DNA of 26,221 nucleotides from assembly GCA_900546455.1 (NCBI GenBank), contig URCS01000030.1:1-26221 (forward strand). The letters run 5' to 3'. The notes below the pieces were generated by a model. It was not told where the DNA came from, did not search any database, and saw only the letters and a program-made list of their open reading frames with translations. Shown in pieces: positions 1 to 7,217 of the stretch. The stretch is from an uncultured Collinsella sp. Lineage in GTDB: Bacteria; Actinomycetota; Coriobacteriia; Coriobacteriales; Coriobacteriaceae. How positions within the stretch are numbered: position 1 is the first letter of the stretch; each line of letters begins with the position of its first letter. A program made the translations under genes and the position numbers.

Positions 1-316
1 CGTCGATGGCGTCGGTCTTCGCGATGCCGGGGAACATCCCGCGGGCCTGCTTCTCGGCATATCCGGGCAGGTAGGCGCAGGGGTTCCCGTGCGCATGGGC
101 GCGCGCGAGGACCAGCGCGCCGATGTTTCGCTTCTGGTCGACGACGACCAGCGCGCCGGAGCCGGCCCGCTCGAGCACCCGGTCGATGTCGTCGGGCCTG
201 TTGGCCAGCTCGGCCCTGAAGGCGACGCCCCCTCCCGCATCGAGCGCGCACGCGCTGTGCGAGCTCTTCCCGACGTCGATCCCCAGGTAGGCCACGGGCG
301 TCTCTGCTGCAGGCAT
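1..316 (-). CDS. IS110-family transposase, N-terminal part (cut by window edge)
   Basis: Read on the minus strand from an ATG at 316, the frame stays open for 105 codons to the window edge. It begins MPAAETPVAYLGIDVGK and ends at KTDAID. GIDVGK near the N-terminus and KTDAID about 85 residues later are the hallmarks of the RuvC-like DEDD domain of IS110 transposases. The acidic residues fall at D14, D60, D102 and D105. In IS621, as I recall it, the second position is Glu, so D60 would be a conservative change. A purine-rich ribosome-binding stretch (GGGAGAGG) precedes the ATG. IS110 enzymes catalyse RNA-guided recombination through a DNA strand-exchange intermediate and need no long terminal inverted repeats. 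The C-terminal serine-containing domain lies outside the window, so intactness cannot be judged. Confidence 0.88.
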   Translation of the reverse strand, partial: MPAAETPVAYLGIDVGKSSHSACALDAGGGVAFRAELANRPDDIDRVLERAGSGALVVVDQKRNIGALVLARAHAHGNPCAYLPGYAEKQARGMFPGIAKTDAID

Positions 317-578
317 GGTGTATCCTCTCCCTTGAGCCGGCCGTAAGCCGCGGAAGCGACACCCACATTACCCGGCCGTGGCCCGGTCCGGGCCCGGCAC
401 ATCTCTATCAGTCGTTCCCCGCGGCCCCTCCCGCCCCGGCGGCAACACGTCCCGGGCCCTCTACGGGGCAGGGGCTGACGGCCGTCCGGGGCGGTCGGCC
501 AGCGACCACCGGTACGGCTCAATCGTATAGCCGTGCAACGGAAAAGAGCCGCCCTTTCGGACGACTCAAACTGTAATG
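317..578 (-). other. Non-coding IS110 5' flank; candidate bridge-RNA region and element end
   Basis: This stretch upstream of the transposase has no convincing gene. It is very GC-rich and contains self-complementary segments: GGCCC/GGGCC around 380-394, and ACGGCT/AGCCGT at 514-519 and 529-534 with a 9-nt loop. In IS110-group elements the non-coding end upstream of the transposase encodes the bridge RNA that specifies donor and target. A folded transcript from this region on the minus strand would fit that layout. This is inference from family architecture; I cannot define the RNA boundaries, the guide loops or the exact element end. Confidence 0.35.
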
Positions 579-627
579 GGGCTGAATTGACTGATTATGA
601 CTTCGGCAAAATCAGTCAATTCAGCCC
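579..627. repeat. 18-bp perfect inverted repeat with 13-nt loop
   Basis: The arms 579-596 and 610-627 are perfectly complementary over 18 bp (GGGCTGAATTGACTGATT and its reverse complement). The 13-nt loop contains a CTTCGG tetraloop-like motif. The element lies 33 nt beyond the thiN stop codon on the minus strand and near the presumed end of the IS110 element. There is no T-run after the stem on either strand, so it is not a classical intrinsic terminator. It may be a REP-like palindrome or a 3'-end RNA stabiliser. Confidence 0.75.
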
Positions 628-660
628 ACCGTCCCGATAAAACCCTCACGCGGCGGCACC

Positions 661-1302
661 TTACTTGTAGAGGTAAGCGATTGCGGTTCCTTGGTGGACT
701 TGGATCTTGGCCGTTTTCCGGACGACATTAGAGATGCCCGTGTCAGCCAAGAGTCCTAGGGGGGAATGATTTAGTTCCCATTCTAGGCCGCGCTCGCTTA
801 CCTCGGTGTTGGGGGCAATGGCGATGATGGAGAACGTTTTGCCTTCGGCGCTTTCGATGGTCCACGACTCACCTGCGTGAAGGATGCGAGCGACCACCTT
901 GTCTTCGGCGATCCAGATGGGAGCATCCTCGTAGCCTGCGAGCAACCCCAGTACGGAAAGCGCCATATCAGGACGGCCACCCGTGGTGCAGGTCGCAACC
1001 ACGTCGGCACCCGGCCAACGACGGCGAACGGAATCGAGCGCTAGCGCCAGATCGGTATAGTCCTTGTAGGGATTGTGGCGCTCTACTTCGAAGTCTTTGG
1101 CGGCTTCGACTAGCGCTCGGCCCTTATCGCTAACCGTGTCGGCGTCCCCTACATATACATCGCAGCCCAGTTCCGCGCCCAGCAGCGCATCGAGTCCGCG
1201 GTCCACGGCGACAACGTGGTCGCACTCCCCCGCCAGCTGACGCAGCAAATCCGCGCTCGCCACCACGGGCGAGCCGCAGACCACTAACACCTTACAAGCC
1301 AC
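661..1302 (-). CDS. thiN: Thiamine pyrophosphokinase
   Basis: A 213-residue protein that should transfer pyrophosphate from ATP to thiamine to make thiamine diphosphate in the cytoplasm. The N-terminal catalytic half contains the family's acidic motif GDADTVS, then KDYTDLALAL, then TTGGRPDMALSVLG where GGRxDH is more usual. The C-terminal thiamine-binding half contains GLEWELNHSPLGLLADTGIS and SNVVR, matching the GLxYxL...TxGISN pattern of thiamine pyrophosphokinases. Length is normal. The start is GTG, with an AGGCGAGAG ribosome-binding stretch that overlaps the end of the upstream HAD gene. The two genes are 9 nt apart and surely co-transcribed. Confidence 0.88.
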   Translation of the reverse strand: MACKVLVVCGSPVVASADLLRQLAGECDHVVAVDRGLDALLGAELGCDVYVGDADTVSDKGRALVEAAKDFEVERHNPYKDYTDLALALDSVRRRWPGADVVATCTTGGRPDMALSVLGLLAGYEDAPIWIAEDKVVARILHAGESWTIESAEGKTFSIIAIAPNTEVSERGLEWELNHSPLGLLADTGISNVVRKTAKIQVHQGTAIAYLYK

Positions 1303-1311
1303 AGCTCTCGC

Positions 1312-2001
1312 CTATCCCTCAAACGTAAGAACGCGGGCCAGATCCAGTTCCTCATAGCTATCGATAAAGATGTCGCAGTTGGCACGCACCTCATCGCGCT
1401 CCATACGGCCGTGCGGGTCATAGATACCCACGCGCTTAAAGCCTGCAGTGCCAGAGCTCTTTAGGCCAAAGACGGCGTCCTCAAACACCCAGGCGCGCTC
1501 AAACTTGCAGCCGTGGCGCTCCTCAAGGCGGCGCAGCGCCAGCTCATACACATCGGGGAACTGCTTGGAGCGGCCCGCCTCGCCCGCCGTGGTAATAAAC
1601 TCCATATAGCGATCAAGGCCGGCGCCCGCAAGTGCAGACTTAACCAACTCGGCGGGCGTGGACGTGGCAACGCACATGGCAATACCGGCCTCCTGCGCCT
1701 GCTTCAAAAATGCAAGCAGGCCCTCACGCGGCGGCACCTTGGAGTAGCCATCGATCAGGATGTCGCTCAGCTCGTGGTAGAGCTCTTCGCCATTTTCGCC
1801 AATACCCCAGATGTCGTGGTAGGCCTGGCACTCATCCTCGAGCGACAAATGCTCAAACTGAGCAAAATCATCGACCGTCACGTCAACTCCGTGGCGGTGC
1901 AATAACTCGGGCTGGGCATAGGCCCAAACGGGGGTGCTATTAACCAGCGTGCCGTCGCAATCGAAAATAAAAGCAACACTTGGGGCAGCGATGTGGTTCA
2001 T
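1312..2001 (-). CDS. HAD-superfamily phosphatase (beta-phosphoglucomutase-like)
   Basis: A 229-residue haloacid-dehalogenase hydrolase. Motif I is FIFDCDGTLVNS (nucleophile Asp and acid/base Asp), motif II is VATSTP, a conserved Lys follows in GRSKQFPD, and motif IV is VFEDAVFGLKS. A helical cap inserted after motif I places it in subfamily I, with beta-phosphoglucomutase and phosphoglycolate phosphatase. The substrate cannot be read from sequence. The frame extends 7 codons upstream to a TTG, but GAAAGG lies 8 nt before the ATG at 2001, so that start is preferred. It is the first gene of a two-gene unit with thiN and is divergent from glgB. A TGGTAAAC half-site lies just upstream of its ribosome-binding site, so it may share regulation with the glycogen cluster. 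Confidence 0.85.
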   Translation of the reverse strand: MNHIAAPSVAFIFDCDGTLVNSTPVWAYAQPELLHRHGVDVTVDDFAQFEHLSLEDECQAYHDIWGIGENGEELYHELSDILIDGYSKVPPREGLLAFLKQAQEAGIAMCVATSTPAELVKSALAGAGLDRYMEFITTAGEAGRSKQFPDVYELALRRLEERHGCKFERAWVFEDAVFGLKSSGTAGFKRVGIYDPHGRMERDEVRANCDIFIDSYEELDLARVLTFEG

Positions 2002-2023
2002 AAACGAGCCTTTCGATGTCAAA

Positions 2024-2053
2024 TGGTAAACAACCTGCTAAAAACGTTTTACC
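2024..2053. promoter_or_regulatory. Putative LacI-type operator, HAD/glgB intergenic (site 1)
   Basis: TGGTAAAC at 2024-2031 faces GTTTTACC at 2046-2053. The second half-site sits in the perfect palindrome AAAACGTTTT at 2041-2050, which has the central CG typical of LacI/GalR-family operators and CcpA cre-like sites. The site is next to the HAD gene's ribosome-binding region. The regulator is not encoded in the window, so identity is inferred from the motif alone. Confidence 0.5.
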
Positions 2054-2085
2054 TAACGTCAACCTAACAATCTAGAAACGCTAAT

Positions 2086-2111
2086 TGGTAAAACTGTCAA
2101 GAGTTTTACCA
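2086..2111. promoter_or_regulatory. Putative operator, HAD/glgB intergenic (site 2)
   Basis: A perfect 10-bp inverted repeat, TGGTAAAACT and AGTTTTACCA, separated by gtcaag. It contains the same GGTAAAAC half-site as site 1 and as the region before the GH13/GH77 gene. It reaches into the -35 position of the extended -10 promoter at 2127-2135, where a bound repressor would block initiation. Confidence 0.55.
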
Positions 2112-2126
2112 CGGCAATTCTGCAAG

Positions 2127-2135
2127 TGGTATAAA
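2127..2135 (+). promoter_or_regulatory. Candidate extended -10 promoter of the glycogen cluster
   Basis: TGGTATAAA matches an extended -10 element (TGnTATAAT) in five of six core positions. No good -35 hexamer is seen, as is usual for extended -10 promoters. It would give a leader of roughly 190 nt before the preferred glgB start. Not tested against alternatives by any scoring model. Confidence 0.4.
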
Positions 2136-2332
2136 CATGGCGCTTACCGATTAAACGCCCCTGCAAATCCTCTTTCGTTCATAAAAGTAACGTACAGGTG
2201 CTATCTTATTTTGTGCCGAAAGTTCCACCGAGCACGCGAGGTGGAACGAATCATAGAACTATCGCCGTCCCTTCGATTCGTGCAGCCTTGGACCTTTCGC
2301 ATCTAGTCACCAAGGCAACACGCTGCCGCGTC

Positions 2333-4591
2333 ATGATGGGATCAAACGTGAGCGATACAAAGCTAAAGCCAGCAACAAAAAAGCCTGCTACCCGTAAAGC
2401 CGCCCCGCACGCGCCGGAGCTCACCAAGGACGATGTCTACCTGTTTGGCATCGGCACGTGGGAGCGCAGCTGGGAAAAGATGGGCGCGCACCCCGACACG
2501 CAGAACCGTACGCGCGGCTGGCGTTTTTGCGTTTGGGCGCCCGGCGTAAAGAGTGTTCACGTCATTGGCGAATTTAACGACTGGGACGAGCAAGCCAACC
2601 CGCTGGTGCCCATGCATACGAGCGCTATTTGGGAAGGTTTTATTCCTGGCGCCGAGCAGGGCCAGCTCTATAAATATCTCATCGAGACCAACGAGGGCGA
2701 AAAGCTCTATAAGGCCGATCCGTACGCCTTTAAGGCCGAGTGCCCTCCGGGTACCGCCAGCGTGCTGTGGACCCTCGATGGCTACCAGTGGAACGACGCG
2801 GCTTGGCTCAAGCGACGCGCCGGCCATAACCACATGTCGCAACCCCTTAACATCTACGAGGTGCATATTGGCTCGTGGAAGCGCCACGGCGACGCGCCGC
2901 AGGGCGAGCCCGACGAGTACGGCAACTACCCCGGTCCCATGGACCCCTTCCCCGCGCAGCGCGGTGAGTTTTACACCTACGACGACCTGTCGGTGGAGCT
3001 CGTGGACTACGTCCGCGATATGGGCTATACGCATATCGAAGTCATGCCGCTTATGGAGCATCCCTTCGATGGCTCCTGGGGCTACCAGACGACCGGTTAC
3101 TACGCCGCCACGTCGCGCTACGGCAACCCGCAGCAGCTCATGCACTTTATCGATGCATGCCATGAGGCGGGCATCGGCGTGATCATGGACTGGGTTCCCG
3201 GCGGTTTTTGCGCCGACTCCCACGGCCTTGCCACCTTTAACGGCCACATGCTGTTTGAGCACGAGATTCACCCCAACTGGGGCACGCACAAGTTTGACTT
3301 CGCCCGCGGCGAGGTACGCTCCTTCCTGGTCTCCAACGTGCTGTACTGGCTTGAGAACTTCCACGTGGACGGCATTCGCATGGACGGCGTGTCCAGTATG
3401 CTGTACCTCAACTTTGGCATTGACGATCCCAGCCAAAAGAAGTTCAACAAGTACGGTACCGAGGAGGACCTGGACGCCAGCGCGTTTATCCGCCAGGTCA
3501 ACTGTGCTGTTGAGGCGCACTACCCCGACGTGATGATGATGGCCGAGGAGTCCACCGCGTGGCCGCTCGTGACCTACCCGCCGCAGGACGGCGGCCTGGG
3601 TTTCCACTACAAGTGGGACATGGGCTGGATGAACGACACCCTGCACTACATGCAGACCGATTTTCCGTGGCGCCCCGGCAACCACGGCCTGCTCACGTTC
3701 TCCATCATGTATGCCTTTACCGAGAACTTCATCTGTCCGCTGAGCCACGACGAAGTCGTGCACGGCAAGTGCTCGCTCATCGGCCGTATGCCGGGCGACT
3801 GGTGGCGCCAGTTTGCCGGCCTGCGCACGCTGGCCTTCTACCAGATGACGCACCCCGGTGCCAAGCTCAACTTTATGGGCAACGAGATCGGCCAGTTTAT
3901 TGAATGGCGCTACTACGAGTCCATTCAGTGGTTCCTGACCGAGGAGTACGAGACCCACCGTCATCATCAGGCGTTCATCAAGGCGCTTAACCACCTGTAT
4001 ACCGCCGAGCCCGCCCTGTACGAGCGCGGCTACACCGACGATGGCTTTACCTGGATCGACGCGGACAACTCCAAGCAGTCTATCGTGAGCTTTGTCCGTC
4101 AGGGCGAGGACGTCGATGACGACCTGGTGATCCTGATCAACTTTGACCCGGAGAGCTATGAGAGCTTCCGAGTGGGCGTGCCGCGCGAGGGCGATTGGGA
4201 GGTCATCTTTGACTCCGACCGTCCCGAGTTTGGCGGCAGCGGATACGCCGGCGAGGAACCCTACACCTGCTCGAGCGAGCCCTATCCCTGGAACGGGCAG
4301 ATGGACTCTATCGAGATTAAGGTGCCCGGCCTGGCAGGCGTGGTGCTTAAGCGCCGCGGTCCCAGCAGCTATAAGCCGCCCGTGATCGAGGAGCCCAAGA
4401 AGGCGGCGCGCAAGTGTGCGTCCTCGGTGAAGCCCAAGACCGCGGCTGCCAAGAAGGCTCCGGTTAAGGCGAAGTCCGCCAAGCCCGCTGCCAAGGCTAC
4501 GGCTAAGCCCAAGGCCAAGAAGGCAACCAATAAAAAGGCTGCTCCCAAGGCTAAGACAGGCGCTGTTAAAGCATCTGGCAAGGATGCGTAA
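2333..4591 (+). CDS. glgB: 1,4-alpha-glucan branching enzyme with Lys/Ala-rich C-terminal tail
   Basis: Makes alpha-1,6 branches in glycogen. The 752-residue protein has a short basic N-terminus, a CBM48 domain (FCVWAPGVKSVHVIGEFNDW), a GH13 barrel and a C-terminal beta domain. The catalytic triad is visible: D351 in DGIRMDGV, E405 in MMAEEST and D473 in SHDEVVHGK. Conserved region I reads DWVPGGF, with Gly291 where E. coli GlgB has His340. Residues 689-752 are an added tail made almost wholly of Lys, Ala, Pro and Thr, like histone H1. The frame is open from a GTG at 2198, but that stretch has no family similarity. ATG codons at 2333 and 2336 and a GTG at 2348 are the candidate starts, and none has a strong ribosome-binding site, so the N-terminus is uncertain. 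First gene of the cluster; glgP follows after 94 nt. Confidence 0.93.
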   Translation: MMGSNVSDTKLKPATKKPATRKAAPHAPELTKDDVYLFGIGTWERSWEKMGAHPDTQNRTRGWRFCVWAPGVKSVHVIGEFNDWDEQANPLVPMHTSAIWEGFIPGAEQGQLYKYLIETNEGEKLYKADPYAFKAECPPGTASVLWTLDGYQWNDAAWLKRRAGHNHMSQPLNIYEVHIGSWKRHGDAPQGEPDEYGNYPGPMDPFPAQRGEFYTYDDLSVELVDYVRDMGYTHIEVMPLMEHPFDGSWGYQTTGYYAATSRYGNPQQLMHFIDACHEAGIGVIMDWVPGGFCADSHGLATFNGHMLFEHEIHPNWGTHKFDFARGEVRSFLVSNVLYWLENFHVDGIRMDGVSSMLYLNFGIDDPSQKKFNKYGTEEDLDASAFIRQVNCAVEAHYPDVMMMAEESTAWPLVTYPPQDGGLGFHYKWDMGWMNDTLHYMQTDFPWRPGNHGLLTFSIMYAFTENFICPLSHDEVVHGKCSLIGRMPGDWWRQFAGLRTLAFYQMTHPGAKLNFMGNEIGQFIEWRYYESIQWFLTEEYETHRHHQAFIKALNHLYTAEPALYERGYTDDGFTWIDADNSKQSIVSFVRQGEDVDDDLVILINFDPESYESFRVGVPREGDWEVIFDSDRPEFGGSGYAGEEPYTCSSEPYPWNGQMDSIEIKVPGLAGVVLKRRGPSSYKPPVIEEPKKAARKCASSVKPKTAAAKKAPVKAKSAKPAAKATAKPKAKKATNKKAAPKAKTGAVKASGKDA

Positions 4592-4685
4592 CAAAGCCGT
4601 TACAGCTGTAATCACCCGCCCCGCGGGGGCGTAGGATACAAGTCAAAACCGTTCCGGGAGAAACATCCCCGGGGGAAAGGAACGT

Positions 4686-7112
4686 ATGAATAAGATCTTC
4701 GACAACAAGCAGGAGTTTACCGAGCTCTATCGCGATGCTGTCATGAGCATCAGTGGCAAGAGCGTCGAGGCCGCCAGCGACCTCGACCGCTTTAACGCCC
4801 TGGCCAAGCTCGTGGCCGAGAAGGCACGCACCGTTGCCACCAAGAGTGACGCCCGCGTCACCGCCGAGGGCAAGAAGCGCGTGTACTACTTCTCGATCGA
4901 GTTTTTGATCGGCCGCCTGCTCGACAACTATCTGCTCAACTTTGGCGTGCGCGACATGGTCGCCGAGGCGCTCGACGATATGGGCTTCGACCTTTCCGTC
5001 ATCGAGAACCAGGAACCCGATCCGGCACTGGGCAACGGTGGCCTGGGCCGTCTGGCCGCATGCTTCCTGGATTCCATGGCAGCCGAGGGCATCGCCGGCT
5101 ACGGCAACGGCATGCGCTACCGCTACGGCCTGTTTAAGCAGGAGATCGTCAACGGCAGCCAGGTCGAGGCTACGGACGAGTGGCTCACCCACGGGTATCC
5201 CTGGGAGGTCCGTCGTCAGGACAAGGCCGTGACTATTAAGTTTGGTGGCCATGTTGAGGGCTTTGAGGAGAACGGCCGCACGTTCTACCGCACGGTGGAC
5301 ACGCAGGATATCCTGGCCGTCCCTTATGACATCCCCGTCGTGGGCTATGCCGGCGAGACCGTCAACAAGCTGCGCGTCTGGGCCGCCGAGCCGGTCGAGG
5401 AGCACTTTGACCTGGAGGCCTTCAACCGCGGCGACTATGCCCTGGCCGATGCTGAGCGCGCCGAGGCCGAGGCCATCAGCGCCATCCTCTACCCCAACGA
5501 CGCCGGCGAGCACGGCCGTCTGCTGCGTCTGAAGCAGGAGTACCTGTTTGTCTCGGCCGGCATCTACAGCCTGCTCGACACCTTTGAGAAGGAGCACGGC
5601 GAGAACTGGGAGCTGCTGCCGCAGTTTGTGGCCATCCACACCAACGACACGCACCCCGCCATGTGCGGCCCCGAGCTCATGCGCATCCTCATCGACGAGA
5701 AGAAGCTCGAGTGGGATGACGCCTGGAACATCGTGACGCAGGTCGTGAGCTACACCAACCACACCATCCTGCCCGAGGCCCTGGAGAAGTGGCCCATCGG
5801 CATGTTCTCCAAGCTCCTCCCCCGCGTGTACCAGATTATCGACGAGATCAGCCGTCGTTGGCACGAGTCGTTCGACACCACGCAGGAGGGCTGGCAGGAG
5901 CGCCTGCGTCAGACCGCCATCCTGTGGGACGGCGAGATTCGCATGGCCAACCTGTCCGTGATCTGCAGCCACAGCGTCAACGGCGTGGCCAAGATCCACT
6001 CCGACATCATCAAGAACATCGTGCTCAAGGACTTCTATGCCCTGACGCCCGAGAAGTTCAACAACAAGACCAACGGCATCTCGCACCGTCGCTTCTTTGC
6101 CGAGGCCAACCCCACCTATGCCAAGCTCGTGACCGAGGCCATTGGCGATGGCTGGCTTAAGGACGCCTTTGAGCTCGAAAAGCTCAAGGAATTCCAGAAC
6201 GACACCGAGTTCCTGAAGGCCGTGGGTGCCTCCAAGCGCGCCAACAAGGAGCGTCTGGCCGCCTACGTTAAGGCCGAGACCGGTCTGGTCATCGACCCCA
6301 ACACCGTCTTCGACGTTCAGGTGAAGCGCTTCCATGCCTACAAGCGCCAGCTCATGAACATCATGAAGGTGATGGACATCTACAACCGTCGCATCGCGGA
6401 TCCCAACTTCCACGTGACGCCGACGACCTTCATCTTTAGCGGCAAGGCTGCCTCGAGCTACACCTTTGCCAAGGAGACCATCCGCCTCATTAACTCCGTG
6501 GCCGACGTCATCAACAACGACGCCCGCGTGAACGAGGTCATGAAGGTCTGCTTTATCCCCAACTTCCGCGTGAGCAACGCCCAGCTCATCTACCCCGCCG
6601 CCGAGATCTCGGAGCAGATCTCCACGGCCGGCAAGGAGGCCTCGGGCACGTCCAACATGAAGCTCATGATGAACGGCGCCATTACGCTGGGCACCCTCGA
6701 CGGCGCCAACATCGAGATCGCCGACCTGGCTGGTCGCGAGAACGAGGCCATCTTTGGCCTGACCGCTCCCGAGGTCGAGCAGCTCTGGGCATCGAACAGC
6801 TACTTTGCATGGGATACGCTCAACAACGATCGCGACCGTCTGGGCCGCGTGATGGACGAGCTCAAGGACAACACCTTTGCGGGTCTTTCGGGCAACTTCG
6901 AGAGCATCTACAACGAGCTCATGAACAACAACGACCCCGACCTGGTCATGGTCGACTTCCGCAGCTACGTGGATGCATGGGAAAAGCTCACCGGCAGCTA
7001 CGGCGACCAGGAGACCTGGAACCGCAAGGCGCTGCTCAACACCGCATCCAGTGGCTGGTTCTCGAGTGACCGCACCATTCGCGAGTACCGCGACGAAATC
7101 TGGCACGCGTAA
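4686..7112 (+). CDS. glgP: Glycogen/maltodextrin phosphorylase
   Basis: A GT35 phosphorylase of 808 residues that releases glucose-1-phosphate from the non-reducing ends of alpha-1,4-glucans. Length is normal for bacterial GlgP. The signature EASGTSNMKLMMNGAITLG contains the pyridoxal-phosphate lysine, K659. Other family blocks are YFSIEFLIGRLL, PDPALGNGGLGRLAACFLDS, GMRYRYGLF, HTNDTHPAM and VKRFHAYKRQL. The start is ATG with GGAAAGGAACGT immediately upstream. The short gap after glgB contains GC-rich hairpin sequence (CGCCCCGCGGGGGCG near 4615-4632) but no terminator. Placing a phosphorylase inside the synthesis cluster couples storage and mobilisation in one transcript. Confidence 0.96.
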   Translation: MNKIFDNKQEFTELYRDAVMSISGKSVEAASDLDRFNALAKLVAEKARTVATKSDARVTAEGKKRVYYFSIEFLIGRLLDNYLLNFGVRDMVAEALDDMGFDLSVIENQEPDPALGNGGLGRLAACFLDSMAAEGIAGYGNGMRYRYGLFKQEIVNGSQVEATDEWLTHGYPWEVRRQDKAVTIKFGGHVEGFEENGRTFYRTVDTQDILAVPYDIPVVGYAGETVNKLRVWAAEPVEEHFDLEAFNRGDYALADAERAEAEAISAILYPNDAGEHGRLLRLKQEYLFVSAGIYSLLDTFEKEHGENWELLPQFVAIHTNDTHPAMCGPELMRILIDEKKLEWDDAWNIVTQVVSYTNHTILPEALEKWPIGMFSKLLPRVYQIIDEISRRWHESFDTTQEGWQERLRQTAILWDGEIRMANLSVICSHSVNGVAKIHSDIIKNIVLKDFYALTPEKFNNKTNGISHRRFFAEANPTYAKLVTEAIGDGWLKDAFELEKLKEFQNDTEFLKAVGASKRANKERLAAYVKAETGLVIDPNTVFDVQVKRFHAYKRQLMNIMKVMDIYNRRIADPNFHVTPTTFIFSGKAASSYTFAKETIRLINSVADVINNDARVNEVMKVCFIPNFRVSNAQLIYPAAEISEQISTAGKEASGTSNMKLMMNGAITLGTLDGANIEIADLAGRENEAIFGLTAPEVEQLWASNSYFAWDTLNNDRDRLGRVMDELKDNTFAGLSGNFESIYNELMNNNDPDLVMVDFRSYVDAWEKLTGSYGDQETWNRKALLNTASSGWFSSDRTIREYRDEIWHA

Positions 7113-7217
7113 AGGGCGCACATCCCCTTTGCCGGCACGGCATTATTCGGCGGGTGCGTCCAAGCGCCGCGCCCGCCGCTAATGGGTTAGAAACATCGAT
7201 GACAGAAGGAGAAATCG

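Noticed and set aside
89..346. 85-codon plus-strand frame over the transposase
   Set aside because: It is antisense to a clear IS110 DEDD domain and has no motifs of its own.
2198..2332. N-terminal extension of GlgB from the GTG at 2198
   Set aside because: The 45 extra residues resemble no branching-enzyme sequence, the GTG has no ribosome-binding site, and the stretch fits an untranslated leader downstream of the promoter at 2127-2135.
2363..7121. Very long open frames on the minus strand opposite glgB and glgP (750 and 851 codons)
   Set aside because: They mirror the codon bias of the GC-rich plus-strand genes, show no family motifs and have no ribosome-binding sites. The plus-strand proteins are unambiguous.
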